From Vibrio sp. 10N (GTDB lineage: Bacteria; Pseudomonadota; Gammaproteobacteria; Enterobacterales; Vibrionaceae), in contig NZ_BTPM01000002.1 in the NCBI RefSeq assembly GCF_036245475.1, forward strand, positions 806,001-870,000: DNA of 64,000 bases, in the 5' to 3' direction. Below, piece after piece: positions 44,414-54,708 of this stretch. Each line of letters opens with the position of its first letter. Position 1 is the stretch's first letter. The translations under genes and the position numbers were made by a program. The notes under the pieces were generated by a model, which saw nothing but the letters and a program-made list of their open reading frames with translations, was not told where the DNA came from and made no database searches.

Positions 44414-45706
44414 TTATGCGTGTGAAGAGTGAGGCAACACCAAGGTAAAACATGCCCCGCCAAGTTCACTATGGCTAACTTCTACATTGCCACCGTGACG
44501 CAGCATAATGTGCTTAACAATGGCCAATCCCAAACCATAACCACCAGAGGCTCTGTCACGGGACTTATCAACACGATAGAAAGGATCAAACAAACGGTCC
44601 CAGTGCTCTGGGTCGACACCGATACCATCATCGTGCACTTCAATGGCAATATTATCGTCATCTTCCACCAGCTTGACGACAATACGTTGCTCAGTGTAAC
44701 GCTTTGCGTTGCTTATTAAGTTAACCAGCGCGCGGCACAGCAGAAAACGGTCCATATTTACGTTTAAGCTTTCACTCATCACCTGTAAATCAAACGTATG
44801 ACCAATATGGGTTTGCCATTTCACGTGATGCTCTTTTAGCCACGCTGCAATGTCAATTTGTTCAAGTTCAATGGCTGCATCAGGGCGCTCTACTCGTGCG
44901 TAGTAAAGCAACTCGTCCACAAGATGCTCCATCTCTTCGGTATCTTCAATAATACTGGCTAACTGCTGCTTCGCATCAGGATCGCTAAGCTGCTCCATCA
45001 GGACTTCACTTTGCCATTGAATACGGAAAATCGGCGTACGCAGCTCATGAGCAACGGCATTAGTCAGCGCTTTGTTGCTCACCATAAGATTGGCGATTTT
45101 CGTTGCCATGTGATTGAAAGATTTATTGAGCTTACCTAGTCGTACCCATTGCCCCTCAGAGGCTCTCGCTTCAAGGTTACCACTCGCGAACTCATTGGCG
45201 GTCTTTTCAAGGACACGCAAACGGCGGCTCAAGAACCAAATCAACAAAAAGCTAAAGGCCACAAAGCCTGCAAAAAAGAATAACCAAACGACTTGGTTAG
45301 CAAATTCTATCGCTTTAATCAGCTCAGAGTCGGGATCATCGGTGAGATGATAGTAATTGGAGTTGTTGTCGAATTTGAGCCACAAGTGATCATTTTCATC
45401 TAGCAGGAAATGTACGTCTGGCTGCTCTTCAAAATGAAAAGCCACCTCTTCAGGCAGCTCTGCGGGAGTATGAGCATCAAGTAAACGATGTGTTTTCGCT
45501 GCGAAAGACTCAAGCAAAGCAATCGCCTGCTCATCACTCTCATTGATCGCGACATGATTCATGATGTCGCGAAATGCTTCTACTCTTAAGTTGGCATCCA
45601 CCAAGTCGGGATCGGTTTTGCCGTAGATTACATACTCATAGCCGTAAATACTTGCAGCAAATAGTAGTATTACGCCAATTAAGGATTCAAGAAATAATCG
45701 CCACAA
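44414..45706 (-). CDS. Sensor histidine kinase, RstB-like
   Basis: A 430-residue membrane kinase. TM1 (about 8-27) and TM2 (about 135-158) bracket a periplasmic domain of about 105 residues. A HAMP domain follows, then the dimerisation box VAHELRTPIFRIQW with phospho-acceptor His, and the HATPase region with VNLISNAKRY, DDGIGVD and YGLGLAIVK. The architecture and partner match RstB (acid/metal-responsive) but the sensed signal is unknown. It starts with TTG at 45706, 11 bp after the response regulator stop. Confidence 0.9.
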   Translation of the reverse strand: MWRLFLESLIGVILLFAASIYGYEYVIYGKTDPDLVDANLRVEAFRDIMNHVAINESDEQAIALLESFAAKTHRLLDAHTPAELPEEVAFHFEEQPDVHFLLDENDHLWLKFDNNSNYYHLTDDPDSELIKAIEFANQVVWLFFFAGFVAFSFLLIWFLSRRLRVLEKTANEFASGNLEARASEGQWVRLGKLNKSFNHMATKIANLMVSNKALTNAVAHELRTPIFRIQWQSEVLMEQLSDPDAKQQLASIIEDTEEMEHLVDELLYYARVERPDAAIELEQIDIAAWLKEHHVKWQTHIGHTFDLQVMSESLNVNMDRFLLCRALVNLISNAKRYTEQRIVVKLVEDDDNIAIEVHDDGIGVDPEHWDRLFDPFYRVDKSRDRASGGYGLGLAIVKHIMLRHGGNVEVSHSELGGACFTLVLPHSSHA

Positions 45707-45717
45707 ACCAGTAAGCC

Positions 45718-46422
45718 CTATGCTTTCCAGCCATCAGTGACGAACAAGTAACCTTTGCCACGCACAGTGATGATACCTTTTGGGTTGGTCGCATCATCAA
45801 AAAGCTTTTTACGTAACGTGACAATACGGTTATCTATGGTGCGATCGATGCCATCGTAGTCGATACCGCGCAGCTGTCTGGTTAGATAGTCGCGAGATAG
45901 AACTTCTCCGGCTGACTTAGCAAGTAGCCAAAGCAAATCGAATTCACTGTCAGTGAGAGAGACTTCACACTCCCCTAGTCGGCAGCTTCGGCTGTTTTGA
46001 CACACTTTCAGGCGTCCCACTTGGATGCTATTTGATTCCACTGCTATGGCATCTTCGGATGGACGTCGAAGCAGGTTGCGTACTCGAGCAAGCAAAACGC
46101 GTGGTTTGATAGGTTTAGAGACAAAATCATCGGCGCCGGTTTCTAATGCTGCGACATGATCAAAGTCGTCATCGCTGGCAGTAAGCATCAGAATTTTGCC
46201 GTTATAGCTGTCACGAACATCGCGACAAATGGACAGGCCATCTTGGCCAGGAAGCATAAGATCGAGGATCGTCACGTCCGGCTGGAAGGATTCAATCAAG
46301 TCTACTGACTCACTTCCATCATAAACTGTTTTTACATCAAAGCCTTGGGTCTTAAAGTAATCGCCTAGCATCACGTTCAGTTTTGCATCGTCTTCTACGA
46401 TTAACAGTTTTTGATTTACCAT
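45718..46422 (-). CDS. OmpR/PhoB-family response regulator, RstA-like
   Basis: A 234-residue response regulator. The receiver domain has IVEDDAKLN, the phospho-acceptor Asp in VTILDLMLPGQDG and the Lys in DDFVSKPIKPR; the C-terminal winged-helix DNA-binding domain contains LTDSEFDLLWLLA and RTIDNRIVTLRKKL. Start ATG 46422 is preferred over GTG 46434. It pairs with the kinase 11 bp downstream. The 274 bp up to the IS element hold no gene I can support. Confidence 0.92.
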   Translation of the reverse strand: MVNQKLLIVEDDAKLNVMLGDYFKTQGFDVKTVYDGSESVDLIESFQPDVTILDLMLPGQDGLSICRDVRDSYNGKILMLTASDDDFDHVAALETGADDFVSKPIKPRVLLARVRNLLRRPSEDAIAVESNSIQVGRLKVCQNSRSCRLGECEVSLTDSEFDLLWLLAKSAGEVLSRDYLTRQLRGIDYDGIDRTIDNRIVTLRKKLFDDATNPKGIITVRGKGYLFVTDGWKA

Positions 46423-46723
46423 GGTCCAATCCACTACATCTATCGAATCGGCCGCAAAGATACATAATTTTACAGAATACTACAAATGCGAATTATTGTG
46501 TTTTTGTAGCTGTATTCCTAATGAGACATTTATTACAAACCGCTAACAAATTGGTATTTGGTTATATTAAACAAATAGTTATCTGCCAAACTTATGAACC
46601 CTAAACCGTATGGCAATATCAAAAACTTCTCCAGATAGTTTAAAGGCCAAATGTATAGATTTGTCAGAGCACGATGACATTTCTCGACATAACAAAAGCC
46701 CCTCACTAGGAGGGCAACGTAGT

Positions 46724-48061
46724 TCATTTAAGAGGAGCAGCGTTGCGATTAACAGGGTATCGGGTTTTTGATATTTTTACCGCCCTAGGCCGGTTTGGCT
46801 TAGGGCGTTTGTCTATAAAGAGGATGGATAGGTCGCCTCGAAGGCTCTTTAAGCGTTTCGGCGTGTTACCTAAGGATACCGCTTTACTCATCACTTTGAG
46901 CTGGCTGGCTATAAATTGGCAAGCATACTTAAAACTTATTTCATTAGGTAAGCGCCCGTGTTCAACTGCGGCTTGACTAGCTTCTCGTCTCACCAAGTTA
47001 TAACCAAGTAGCAGTCCCCATAGCTCTTGATAGACGAGATCGACTGTTTTGCTTCTCAACACTAAAGCGTTATGTTGCATCGAACTCTTGATATCACGAT
47101 AACCTAATTCTATCTCCCACCTTTCATGATAAAGCTCTGCCACGGATTGAGCGTCATACTTGTCTCTAGGAAGAGAGGTAAACACCGTCTTGGATTTACC
47201 TTGGACCTCGTAAGTGACCGCCCTGACTGTCCATTTCTCAGGAAGATTAGGGTTCTTCTTACGAGCCTGTGGAGAGGTCTTCATCTCTACTAGCATGTCA
47301 CTGCTTTCTTTATCGTCCAGTAGGGTATATTTGACTCCTTTCTTTGCAGGGAGAAGCCAATGTCTATTTATTCCACTGTTGTGAAGAGAAAGTAGTAAAT
47401 CTGCTCCATAAAACCCTTTATCCAGTAATGTCACAGAGTTGTCTGGTAAAGCGTTGATGAAGGGCATCGCTAGAGGGATTTCACCTCGGCGATACGGGCT
47501 TATCGCTGCATCAACGATGACATGAGAGCGAACATTCATCATTGTCACAACCCTCAATACTGGATGAGGTGTTTGCCTGTTGCTAGACGTATTACCAGAG
47601 CCAAAATGTTCTCTTAATTCGGGTGTGTCAGCTGTTCTAAAAAGAGCACCATCTACAGCAAAAACCTGTAGGCCTTGCCAAGTATCATCAGGGTATCGCT
47701 CAAGCCCCCATGTTTTTCCGCATTGCTTAAACAGCCATTCTGGTGCTGCTTTACCTAAGCGCTGTCTTGCTTGGGTTAAAGCGCTCTTTGCCAACAGTTC
47801 TTCATCAGCAAGGCCATCAGCACAGACGTTCATTCTCCGTGCGACTTCGGCAATGGGTTCATTACGGAAAAAAGCCATACCAACAATTAACCACAAAACC
47901 ATATCACTCGGTAGTCGGCGTCGACGGATTGTCGCTTTATCAGACAGAGAGGCTGCTTTAGCGACCCACTCATCAGGAATATGTTCAGAGAATGTGGTGA
48001 GCTGAGCTACATCGACAGGGTTTTCTTCGAGGAAGTCGGCAAAGAAGTTTTGAATAGACAT
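46724..48061 (-). CDS. IS4-family transposase
   Basis: A 445-residue DDE transposase. The catalytic residues appear in VFAVDGALFRTADTPE (first Asp), SVTLLDKGFYGADLLL (second Asp) and the Y-(2)-R-(3)-E-(6)-K box ELYHERWEIELGYRDIK. It appears full length and intact, so the element may be active. A hairpin with seven T precedes its start (see next entry). Confidence 0.93.
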   Translation of the reverse strand: MSIQNFFADFLEENPVDVAQLTTFSEHIPDEWVAKAASLSDKATIRRRRLPSDMVLWLIVGMAFFRNEPIAEVARRMNVCADGLADEELLAKSALTQARQRLGKAAPEWLFKQCGKTWGLERYPDDTWQGLQVFAVDGALFRTADTPELREHFGSGNTSSNRQTPHPVLRVVTMMNVRSHVIVDAAISPYRRGEIPLAMPFINALPDNSVTLLDKGFYGADLLLSLHNSGINRHWLLPAKKGVKYTLLDDKESSDMLVEMKTSPQARKKNPNLPEKWTVRAVTYEVQGKSKTVFTSLPRDKYDAQSVAELYHERWEIELGYRDIKSSMQHNALVLRSKTVDLVYQELWGLLLGYNLVRREASQAAVEHGRLPNEISFKYACQFIASQLKVMSKAVSLGNTPKRLKSLRGDLSILFIDKRPKPNRPRAVKISKTRYPVNRNAAPLK

Positions 48062-48135
48062 AAAAAAATCGGAAACCTATAAACAGGTTTCCGATTGTCT
48101 CTCATCAGAAGGATCGGTCAACCGATCCTTATCTG
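48062..48135 (-). promoter_or_regulatory. Terminator-like hairpins before transposase start
   Basis: On the minus strand, ATCGGAAACCT pairs with AGGTTTCCGAT (48095-48068), followed by TTTTTTT running into the start codon. A second stem, AAGGATCGGT/ACCGATCCTT, lies upstream (48133-48110). They would block read-through from outside promoters and hide the ribosome binding site, as known for other insertion sequences. Confidence 0.7.
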
Positions 48136-48181
48136 ATCTACATTGCTCACTAGGAGGGGCTCAGTCATATCAAAACATCAC

Positions 48182-51100
48182 TTAGTCGTCGTCTTCCAGC
48201 GGCACTAATTTGGTGTTACCACCGCGAATTTTCTCACGACGATGCTGGATCAGAGCATAAAAGCCAGGGATCAGGAATGTACCCGCCAACAGCACGCACA
48301 ATAGACCACCCACCAATGAAATGCCGAGTGAGTTTTGGCTCACGTGACCTGCGCCTGAAGCGAAGATTAGCGGCACAATACCCAAAATAAATGACCATGA
48401 CGTCATGTTAACCGCACGGAAGCGCAACATACCGCCACGCACTGCAGCATCATCAATGTCGACGTCCTTCTCTTCGCGTTCAATCTTGGCGAATTCGACG
48501 ATCAGAATCGCGTTCTTCGCCGCCAATGCTATGAGCAGAACGAGGCCTATCTGAGCATATAGGTTCAACGGCGTCCCCGTTAAGTTAAGCGCAATGAACG
48601 AGCCTAAGGTCGCCACCGGAACCACCAATATGATGGCAAGTGGAATCGTCCAACTCTCATATTGAGCCACCATGAACAAGTAGATGAAGATCAGTGCCAA
48701 AGCAAAGGCATAAATGGCCTGGTTGCCAGCCAAGATCTCTTGGTAAGCCATACCGGTCCATTCATGCTGATAGCCCATTGGCAACACTTCTGCTGCAACA
48801 CGTTCCATCGCGGCAATGGCATCACCACTTGAGTACCCTGGTGCAGGTTGGCCTTGAATGACCGCACTACGATACATGTTGTAGCGCCATGCAACATCAG
48901 GTTCAAACACTTGTTCGTAAGAAACCAACGTGCTCAGAGGAATCATCTCCCCTTGTGCGGAGCGAACGTGGAACAGTCGCAAGTCGTCCATACCGCTTCG
49001 ATAAGGCGCGTCAGCCTGAACCGTCACACGGAAGTTCTTACCAAACATGGTGAAATCATTCACATACAAGGAGCCTAAGTTACCCTGTAGCGTTTGGAAA
49101 ATTGATGACAGTGGAATGCCAAGTTGCTGTGCTTTCTCACGGTCGATATCGACATAGTAGTGAGGAACGTTCGCTCGGAATGTACTGAAGGTATAAGCAA
49201 TTTCTGGCTGCTGATTCGCTGTTTGAATCACATCTTGCATAACCAAAGCCAAGTCAGTTCGACTGCGGCCAAGGGTATCTTCCAACACAAACTCAAAACC
49301 CGAAGCCGCACCCATACCCGGAACCGCAGGGGGACCCATTGCGAATACGACTGCGCCCGGAATTTGCTGTGCTGCCATCCCGTTTATTCGCGCCGCAATC
49401 GCATTAGCTGAATGATCGCCTTCAAACCCGTTGCGCGAGTCCCAATCTTTAAGCTTTATGAACAAAGACGCACCGTTGGACGCTGCAGCACCTGTCATAA
49501 ACGCATAACCGTTAGCGACAGTAATACCGTCAATTCCCGGCTCCTGCTCGACCAAGTTCACCAACTTATCCGTGGTTTCAGTGGTACGCGACAGTGATGC
49601 CGAATCCGGCAACTGAACGTTAACCAGCAAAATACCTTTGTCTTCTTGCGGCACGAACGCGGTCGACGTGTTTTTAGCAAGGAAGGTTACCGTACCCACG
49701 GCCACGACGAAGAAAGCAAGTAGCAATAGTGCTTTTTTCACTAGGAAACCAGCAACTTGACCATAGCGCAGTGTAATACGCTCAAGTAGACCGTTGAAGG
49801 TTTGGAACCAACGGGCGGTATTACCACCACCTTGTTTAAGCACCAATGAACACAGTGCTGGTGATAGTGTTAATGCGTTAATTGATGAGATGATCACCGA
49901 GATACAGATGGTCAGGGCGAACTGACGATACATGATGCCGGTAATGCCCGGCAACAAAGTAACCGGAATGAATACCGCTAGCAGTACCAAGGTTGAGGTA
50001 ATAATCGGGCCTGTTACCTCTTTCATCGCCATCAAGGTGGCTTTACGTGGTGAAAGCTGAGGATTGCGCTTCATAATGGTATCGACGTTTTCGATAACCA
50101 GAATCGCATCGTCTACCACGATACCGATAGCCAAGATGATACCAAACAGCGTCACCGTATTGATGGTGAAGCCGGTCATATTCATAACCGCAAAAGTACC
50201 GATCAAGGAAACTGGAATCGCAACCACTGGAATAAGCGTCGCACGCGCACTACCTAAGAACAGGTAGGTCACCGCGATTACCAACAGAATGGCTTCAACC
50301 AGCGTTTTTACTACCCCTTTGATCGACTCAGCAACGAATACCGTGGTGTCGTAGCTCGACTCGTACGCCATGCCCTCAGGGAAGTTCACACTTAGGCGCT
50401 CCAGCAGGTCCATGACCGCTTTACCACTTTCTAGCGCATTTGCGTCAGATTGTAGGTTTAGAGCGACAATCGATGCATCTTCACCACGGAACTGACCGCT
50501 ACCATCGTAAAACTTCTTACCCAATTCGACACGTGCGACATCTTTAAGATACACGGTTGAGCCGTCAGAATTAGCGCGCAGTACGACATTCTCAAACTCA
50601 CTCACCGATTCAAGACGACCTTTGGTCACTAGGTTAAATTGCACTTCTTGCGGATCAGCATACGGCGCTGCACCTACTCGACCAGCAGCAACCTGAACGT
50701 TTTGCTCTGCGAGTGCGGAGTAAACATCGGACGTGGTCATTTTGAGGTTGGCAAGCTTATCTGGGTCTAGCCAAACACGCATTGCGTACTCACCGCCACC
50801 AATTACGTTAACTTCACTGATGCCTTTAACACGAGCCAGCTGATCTTTGACATTCAAGTTGATGTAGTTAATCAAGAACTTGTCGTCATAACGCCCATCT
50901 GGGGAGTAGAAGTTAAGGACCATCAGCAAGTCTGGTGAACGCTTTTTCACTGTCACGCCAACCATACGCACTTCTTGAGGCAGTTTAGACTCAATCTGTG
51001 ATACACGGTTTTGTACGTTAACCTGCGCCATGTCGGGATCAGTGCCAATATCAAACGTCACGTTCAAGTTGTACGAGCCATCGTTTGCACTTTTTGAGGA

Positions 51101-51337
51101 CATATAAATCATGTTCTCAACCCCATTGACCGAAGTTTCTATTGGGTCGGCAACGGCTTCTTCCACAACTTCTGCACTTGCACCGGTATAAAACGCGGTC
51201 ACACTCACCGAGGGCGGACTGATTTTTGGATACTCAGCAACGGGCAATACCATTAAAGAAATAGCACCCGCTAGCGTGAGTATGATAGAGATGACCAAAG
51301 CGAACTTTGGTCTTTGAATAAAGAAACGACTTAACAT
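48182..51337 (-). CDS. RND efflux pump inner-membrane permease
   Basis: A 1051-residue AcrB-type proton antiporter of the hydrophobe/amphiphile efflux family. It starts MLSRFFIQRPKFALVISIIL and has the family block VVDDAILVIENVDTIM in the TM4 region with paired Asp residues, and twelve hydrophobic segments. It pumps drugs or bile salts with the adaptor encoded 12 bp upstream; an outer-membrane TolC partner must be elsewhere. Which of the Vibrio Vme/Vex pumps this is cannot be decided here. Confidence 0.95.
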   Translation of the reverse strand: MLSRFFIQRPKFALVISIILTLAGAISLMVLPVAEYPKISPPSVSVTAFYTGASAEVVEEAVADPIETSVNGVENMIYMSSKSANDGSYNLNVTFDIGTDPDMAQVNVQNRVSQIESKLPQEVRMVGVTVKKRSPDLLMVLNFYSPDGRYDDKFLINYINLNVKDQLARVKGISEVNVIGGGEYAMRVWLDPDKLANLKMTTSDVYSALAEQNVQVAAGRVGAAPYADPQEVQFNLVTKGRLESVSEFENVVLRANSDGSTVYLKDVARVELGKKFYDGSGQFRGEDASIVALNLQSDANALESGKAVMDLLERLSVNFPEGMAYESSYDTTVFVAESIKGVVKTLVEAILLVIAVTYLFLGSARATLIPVVAIPVSLIGTFAVMNMTGFTINTVTLFGIILAIGIVVDDAILVIENVDTIMKRNPQLSPRKATLMAMKEVTGPIITSTLVLLAVFIPVTLLPGITGIMYRQFALTICISVIISSINALTLSPALCSLVLKQGGGNTARWFQTFNGLLERITLRYGQVAGFLVKKALLLLAFFVVAVGTVTFLAKNTSTAFVPQEDKGILLVNVQLPDSASLSRTTETTDKLVNLVEQEPGIDGITVANGYAFMTGAAASNGASLFIKLKDWDSRNGFEGDHSANAIAARINGMAAQQIPGAVVFAMGPPAVPGMGAASGFEFVLEDTLGRSRTDLALVMQDVIQTANQQPEIAYTFSTFRANVPHYYVDIDREKAQQLGIPLSSIFQTLQGNLGSLYVNDFTMFGKNFRVTVQADAPYRSGMDDLRLFHVRSAQGEMIPLSTLVSYEQVFEPDVAWRYNMYRSAVIQGQPAPGYSSGDAIAAMERVAAEVLPMGYQHEWTGMAYQEILAGNQAIYAFALALIFIYLFMVAQYESWTIPLAIILVVPVATLGSFIALNLTGTPLNLYAQIGLVLLIALAAKNAILIVEFAKIEREEKDVDIDDAAVRGGMLRFRAVNMTSWSFILGIVPLIFASGAGHVSQNSLGISLVGGLLCVLLAGTFLIPGFYALIQHRREKIRGGNTKLVPLEDDD

Positions 51338-51349
51338 CTAATGGCTACC

Positions 51350-52474
51350 CTATACTGCTGGCTTCGACGAATCGATTCGCACAGGCACGCCATTCCTTAC
51401 ACGCTGCAAGCCTTGAGTGATGACGACATCGGTCGGTTTCAATCCTGATTGGATGATGACGCCAGTTTCAATCTGTGTACCCAGTGCGACGTTACGACGC
51501 TCCGCCACATTACCTTCAGTAACCACCATTACGAAGTCGCCTTCGAGGTCAGTTTGTACCGCACGGCGTGGTACTGTGACCACGTCAACCGGTTGCTTTT
51601 CCATCAGCTCAACACGTACGTGCTGACCAGGAAGCAGACGCTGCTGCGGGTTCTCCACCACGGCACGCATCGCAAGCGTACCCGTGTTGAGGTTGATACG
51701 ATTACCTAGAAAATCAATTTTACCTTGCTCTTCATATACACGGCCGTCTTCTAGAATGATGTTTACTGCCACACCATTCGATTCATCAGAGCCATCACCT
51801 TCTATGGTATCCATGCCTAGAGCCAAACGCTCACGTTCACTGATACTAAACGACGCATAGATAGGATCCATGCTAACCAGCGTGGTCAATACACCCGATG
51901 ATGGAGAAAGAAGGTCACCTTGGCTGACCTTGCTGTCTGAAATGCGGCCACTGAATGGAGCTCGGATGGTGGTATAAGACAGGTTAACCTCTGACACCTT
52001 TAATTGAGCTTTTCCTGCTTCTAATTGAGCGCGTGCACTCATCAGAGTGGCGGTCAATGCGTCAAACTCTGCTTGAGAAATATTGTTCGATTTGACGAGG
52101 TTTTTACCGCGTTCAAAATCAAGATTGGCCTTTTTCAGAGCAGCTTCAGCTTCTGATACCTTAGCTTTTGCACTCGCGACCTGAGCTTCAAATGACGATG
52201 GCTCAATCGTGAATAACTTTTGGCCCTTTTCGACAATCTGTCCTTCTTGGAAATGACGTTCCATCAAATAGCCGGTTACTTGGGCAGTAATGGCCGTATC
52301 TTCAACCGCATCCATGCGTCCAATGTAAGACTTACTTTGTTGATGTGGGACGACCTCTACAGCAGTAGTTTGCACAAGAGGCGCTGGTGCATTTTGGTTG
52401 GATTTTGTTGCTTCACCGCATCCTGCTAAAAATAGTGCAGAGATAACGCTGGCAACGAGTAGTTTTTTAGGCAT
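51350..52474 (-). CDS. RND efflux periplasmic adaptor lipoprotein
   Basis: A 374-residue membrane-fusion protein (AcrA/MexE type). Signal and lipobox LFLAGCGE near residue 19 give a lipid anchor. The lipoyl/barrel-sandwich halves flank a helical hairpin (about 95-160), and FTIEPSSFEAQVASAKAKV marks the family. It forms an operon with the permease gene 12 bp downstream. No adjacent TetR-type repressor is visible. Confidence 0.93.
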   Translation of the reverse strand: MPKKLLVASVISALFLAGCGEATKSNQNAPAPLVQTTAVEVVPHQQSKSYIGRMDAVEDTAITAQVTGYLMERHFQEGQIVEKGQKLFTIEPSSFEAQVASAKAKVSEAEAALKKANLDFERGKNLVKSNNISQAEFDALTATLMSARAQLEAGKAQLKVSEVNLSYTTIRAPFSGRISDSKVSQGDLLSPSSGVLTTLVSMDPIYASFSISERERLALGMDTIEGDGSDESNGVAVNIILEDGRVYEEQGKIDFLGNRINLNTGTLAMRAVVENPQQRLLPGQHVRVELMEKQPVDVVTVPRRAVQTDLEGDFVMVVTEGNVAERRNVALGTQIETGVIIQSGLKPTDVVITQGLQRVRNGVPVRIDSSKPAV

Positions 52475-52602
52475 TGAAACACCCTATTCTCTTCTGATTG
52501 GAACAAGCCATGGCAGACTAGCAAATCACAAGTCAGCTGAATGTCCGAGAATTATTAATAGTTTGGGTGAAAGTGTTTCAAAATATAACGGCTTGATTTA
52601 CA

Positions 52603-53454
52603 TCAATCTTTTGAATTTTCTTCTGGAAACGATAAATCGTGCAACAGCATAAAGTCAGCGCGAATTTCCTGCTCTAAATGGGTCGCAAGTTCCGTTGGGC
52701 AGAAAATCATCACATGCACTATTTGCTCACCCGTCGCACCACTTGCAATATGAATATGGGGCTCTGAGCCAGGTAAATCGACCCCTGCATGTTTTTCAAT
52801 AACACCGTTATAGCGTCTCGCAACATCGATAAAGTTTTCGCTGTGCTTCTCGATTCTAACGCTTAACTCAGGGAGCAATGGGAATAGGTTTTTAAAGCCA
52901 GGAACTACAATGGAAAAGCTATGGTAAACGTAGCGTTTCATAAAGTTGAGGTTCTTAACAGGATAGGTGAAAAACATGCTGTTAGGCAGTGTGATGGTTT
53001 TTCCTGTGAAATGATATTGACCATGATAAAGGTCGATTTCTTGGATCACAGTGGCCATCAAATTATGCTCAATCACTTCGCCACTGGTCTTTCCTACTTC
53101 AATCCAATCACCGATACGAAACGAGCGCGAGCTCGCTCGTTGGATTGAACCGGTAAAACAGAGAATGATCTCTTTAGAGGCCACAACAATAGCAACAGCT
53201 ATCGCGGTCACCGATAGCGCAAACTCACTGATTTCCGACTTCCAAACCAGAAACAGAGTAACAACGATGATCGCGAACGAGCCGTTTTTAGTCCGAGACA
53301 TCCATTTACGCTGATCTTCAGACAAAAACGCCACATCCCCTCGAATTCCCGAGAGTGTGATGCGGCGTATTATCAAAATCAGAGTGATGACCAGAACGCT
53401 CAATAACAGTTTGTTTTCAATTAAAAACGCGATGATTTTTTGAACGTCTTCCAT
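52603..53454 (-). CDS. Mechanosensitive ion channel (MscS family)
   Basis: A 283-residue MscS-like channel. Three hydrophobic helices are present (about 12-30, 55-75, 78-100); the last contains SVTAIAVAIVVASKEIILCF, the pore-lining TM3, and is followed by SFRIGDWIEVGKTSGEVIEHN, the beta-domain signature. The C-terminal cytoplasmic domain is about 110 residues. It protects against osmotic downshock or is a small-conductance channel of unknown trigger. Upstream of pepT's 3' end by 30 bp with the same orientation. Confidence 0.88.
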   Translation of the reverse strand: MEDVQKIIAFLIENKLLLSVLVITLILIIRRITLSGIRGDVAFLSEDQRKWMSRTKNGSFAIIVVTLFLVWKSEISEFALSVTAIAVAIVVASKEIILCFTGSIQRASSRSFRIGDWIEVGKTSGEVIEHNLMATVIQEIDLYHGQYHFTGKTITLPNSMFFTYPVKNLNFMKRYVYHSFSIVVPGFKNLFPLLPELSVRIEKHSENFIDVARRYNGVIEKHAGVDLPGSEPHIHIASGATGEQIVHVMIFCPTELATHLEQEIRADFMLLHDLSFPEENSKD

Positions 53455-53484
53455 GGTCGCCTACTACTGCATTAAGAATGAGTA

Positions 53485-54708
53485 TTAACGATAACGAATC
53501 GCGGTGTCTTTCGCAATTTGCACGATCACTTTTACTGCTAACTCCATGCCTTGAACAGTAATAAACTCATGAATCCCGTGGAAATTGTAACCACCGGTAA
53601 ACAAGTTTGGACAAGGTAATCCCATGAACGATAACCGAGCGCCATCGGTGCCGCCTCGGATAGGCTTGATGTTTGGTTTCACCTGACAGCTTTCCATTGC
53701 CTGCTTAGCAATCTCAATGATGTGTGGATGCGGCTCTACCATTTCGCGCATGTTCGAATAGTTATCCGTGATGGTTAAACTCACCTTACTACCCTGCGCA
53801 TTAAACGTTGCCACCTTATCTTCTAGGTAGGCTTTTTTACGTGCTAACTCATCTTTGTCAAAATCGCGCAAAATGTAGTGCAGCGATGATTCCGTCAAAG
53901 ACATCTGCGCATTATGTAGATGATAGAAGCCTTCATAGCCTGAAGTGCATTCTGGCGTCTCTTCGACTGGCATATCAGCATGGAATCGCGCTGCTGCGGT
54001 CATGGCATTAACCATTTTACCTTTTGCCGTCCCTGGGTGGACTGAGACACCTTTGAACTCAACAAGCGCGGCCGCTGCATTGAAGTTCTCATATTCAAGT
54101 TCACCTACCGGACCGCCATCGACGGTGTAAGCCCATTTCGCCGCAAACTTCTCGACATCGAATAAATCGGCGCCACGACCAATCTCTTCATCAGGGGTAA
54201 AACCTATTTTAATGTCACCATGAGGGATCTCTGGATTTGCCATCAAATACTCGACCGCAGAGATGATCTCGGCAATACCGGCTTTATTATCCGCTCCGAG
54301 CAATGTCGTGCCATCGGTCGTAATGATATCGTGACCATGAAGAGCATGCAGATCAGGATACTGAATTGGAGATAGCACCACATCACCCTTTCCAAGCGCG
54401 ATATCACCGCCTTGATAGTTCTCTACCAACTGAGGTGTCACATCTTTACCTGAAGCATCCGGCGCAGTATCCATATGAGCAATAAAGCCAATTGCTGGAA
54501 CATCAGCTTCTACATTTGATGGTAAGGTCGCCATGATATAGCCGTTAGCATCTAGCGTGACATCGGATAGACCTAATTCAATAAGTTCTTGTTGAAGAAA
54601 TCGAGCAAACTCAGTTTGGCCTGGGGTGCTAGGGCATGTTGCCTGTGACGGGTTAGATTGCGTGTCGAACGTGACATATTTGAGAAACCTGTCAATAAGA
54701 CTTGTCAT
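53485..54708 (-). CDS. pepT: Peptidase T (tripeptidase)
   Basis: A 407-residue M20B zinc tripeptide aminopeptidase. The start at 54708 has AAGGTGA upstream; a longer frame to 54834 lacks one. Zinc ligands and catalytic residues are in GFIAHMDTAPD (His, Asp), TTLLGADNKAGIAE, FTPDEEIGRGAD (Glu pair) and the final GYNFHGIHEF (His). The length equals E. coli PepT. Cytoplasmic, in peptide catabolism; in enteric bacteria induced anaerobically by FNR, but I see no site here. Confidence 0.95.
   Translation of the reverse strand: MTSLIDRFLKYVTFDTQSNPSQATCPSTPGQTEFARFLQQELIELGLSDVTLDANGYIMATLPSNVEADVPAIGFIAHMDTAPDASGKDVTPQLVENYQGGDIALGKGDVVLSPIQYPDLHALHGHDIITTDGTTLLGADNKAGIAEIISAVEYLMANPEIPHGDIKIGFTPDEEIGRGADLFDVEKFAAKWAYTVDGGPVGELEYENFNAAAALVEFKGVSVHPGTAKGKMVNAMTAAARFHADMPVEETPECTSGYEGFYHLHNAQMSLTESSLHYILRDFDKDELARKKAYLEDKVATFNAQGSKVSLTITDNYSNMREMVEPHPHIIEIAKQAMESCQVKPNIKPIRGGTDGARLSFMGLPCPNLFTGGYNFHGIHEFITVQGMELAVKVIVQIAKDTAIRYR

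Larger units (their letters stand above)
46697..48161. mobile_element. IS4-family insertion sequence
   Basis: A 1.47-kb element with imperfect terminal inverted repeats: left AGCCCCTC-ACTAG...GCAACGTAG, right (reverse) AGCCCCTC-CTAG...GCAATGTAG. It contains one IS4 transposase on the minus strand. No clear target-site duplication is seen at the ends (CATAACAAA and CATATCAAAA flanks are only similar), so the exact ends are approximate. It separates the two-component genes from the RND operon. Confidence 0.75.

Noticed and set aside
46533..46727. 64-residue minus-strand frame next to the IS element
   Set aside because: It runs into the IS end, has no RBS and no family features.
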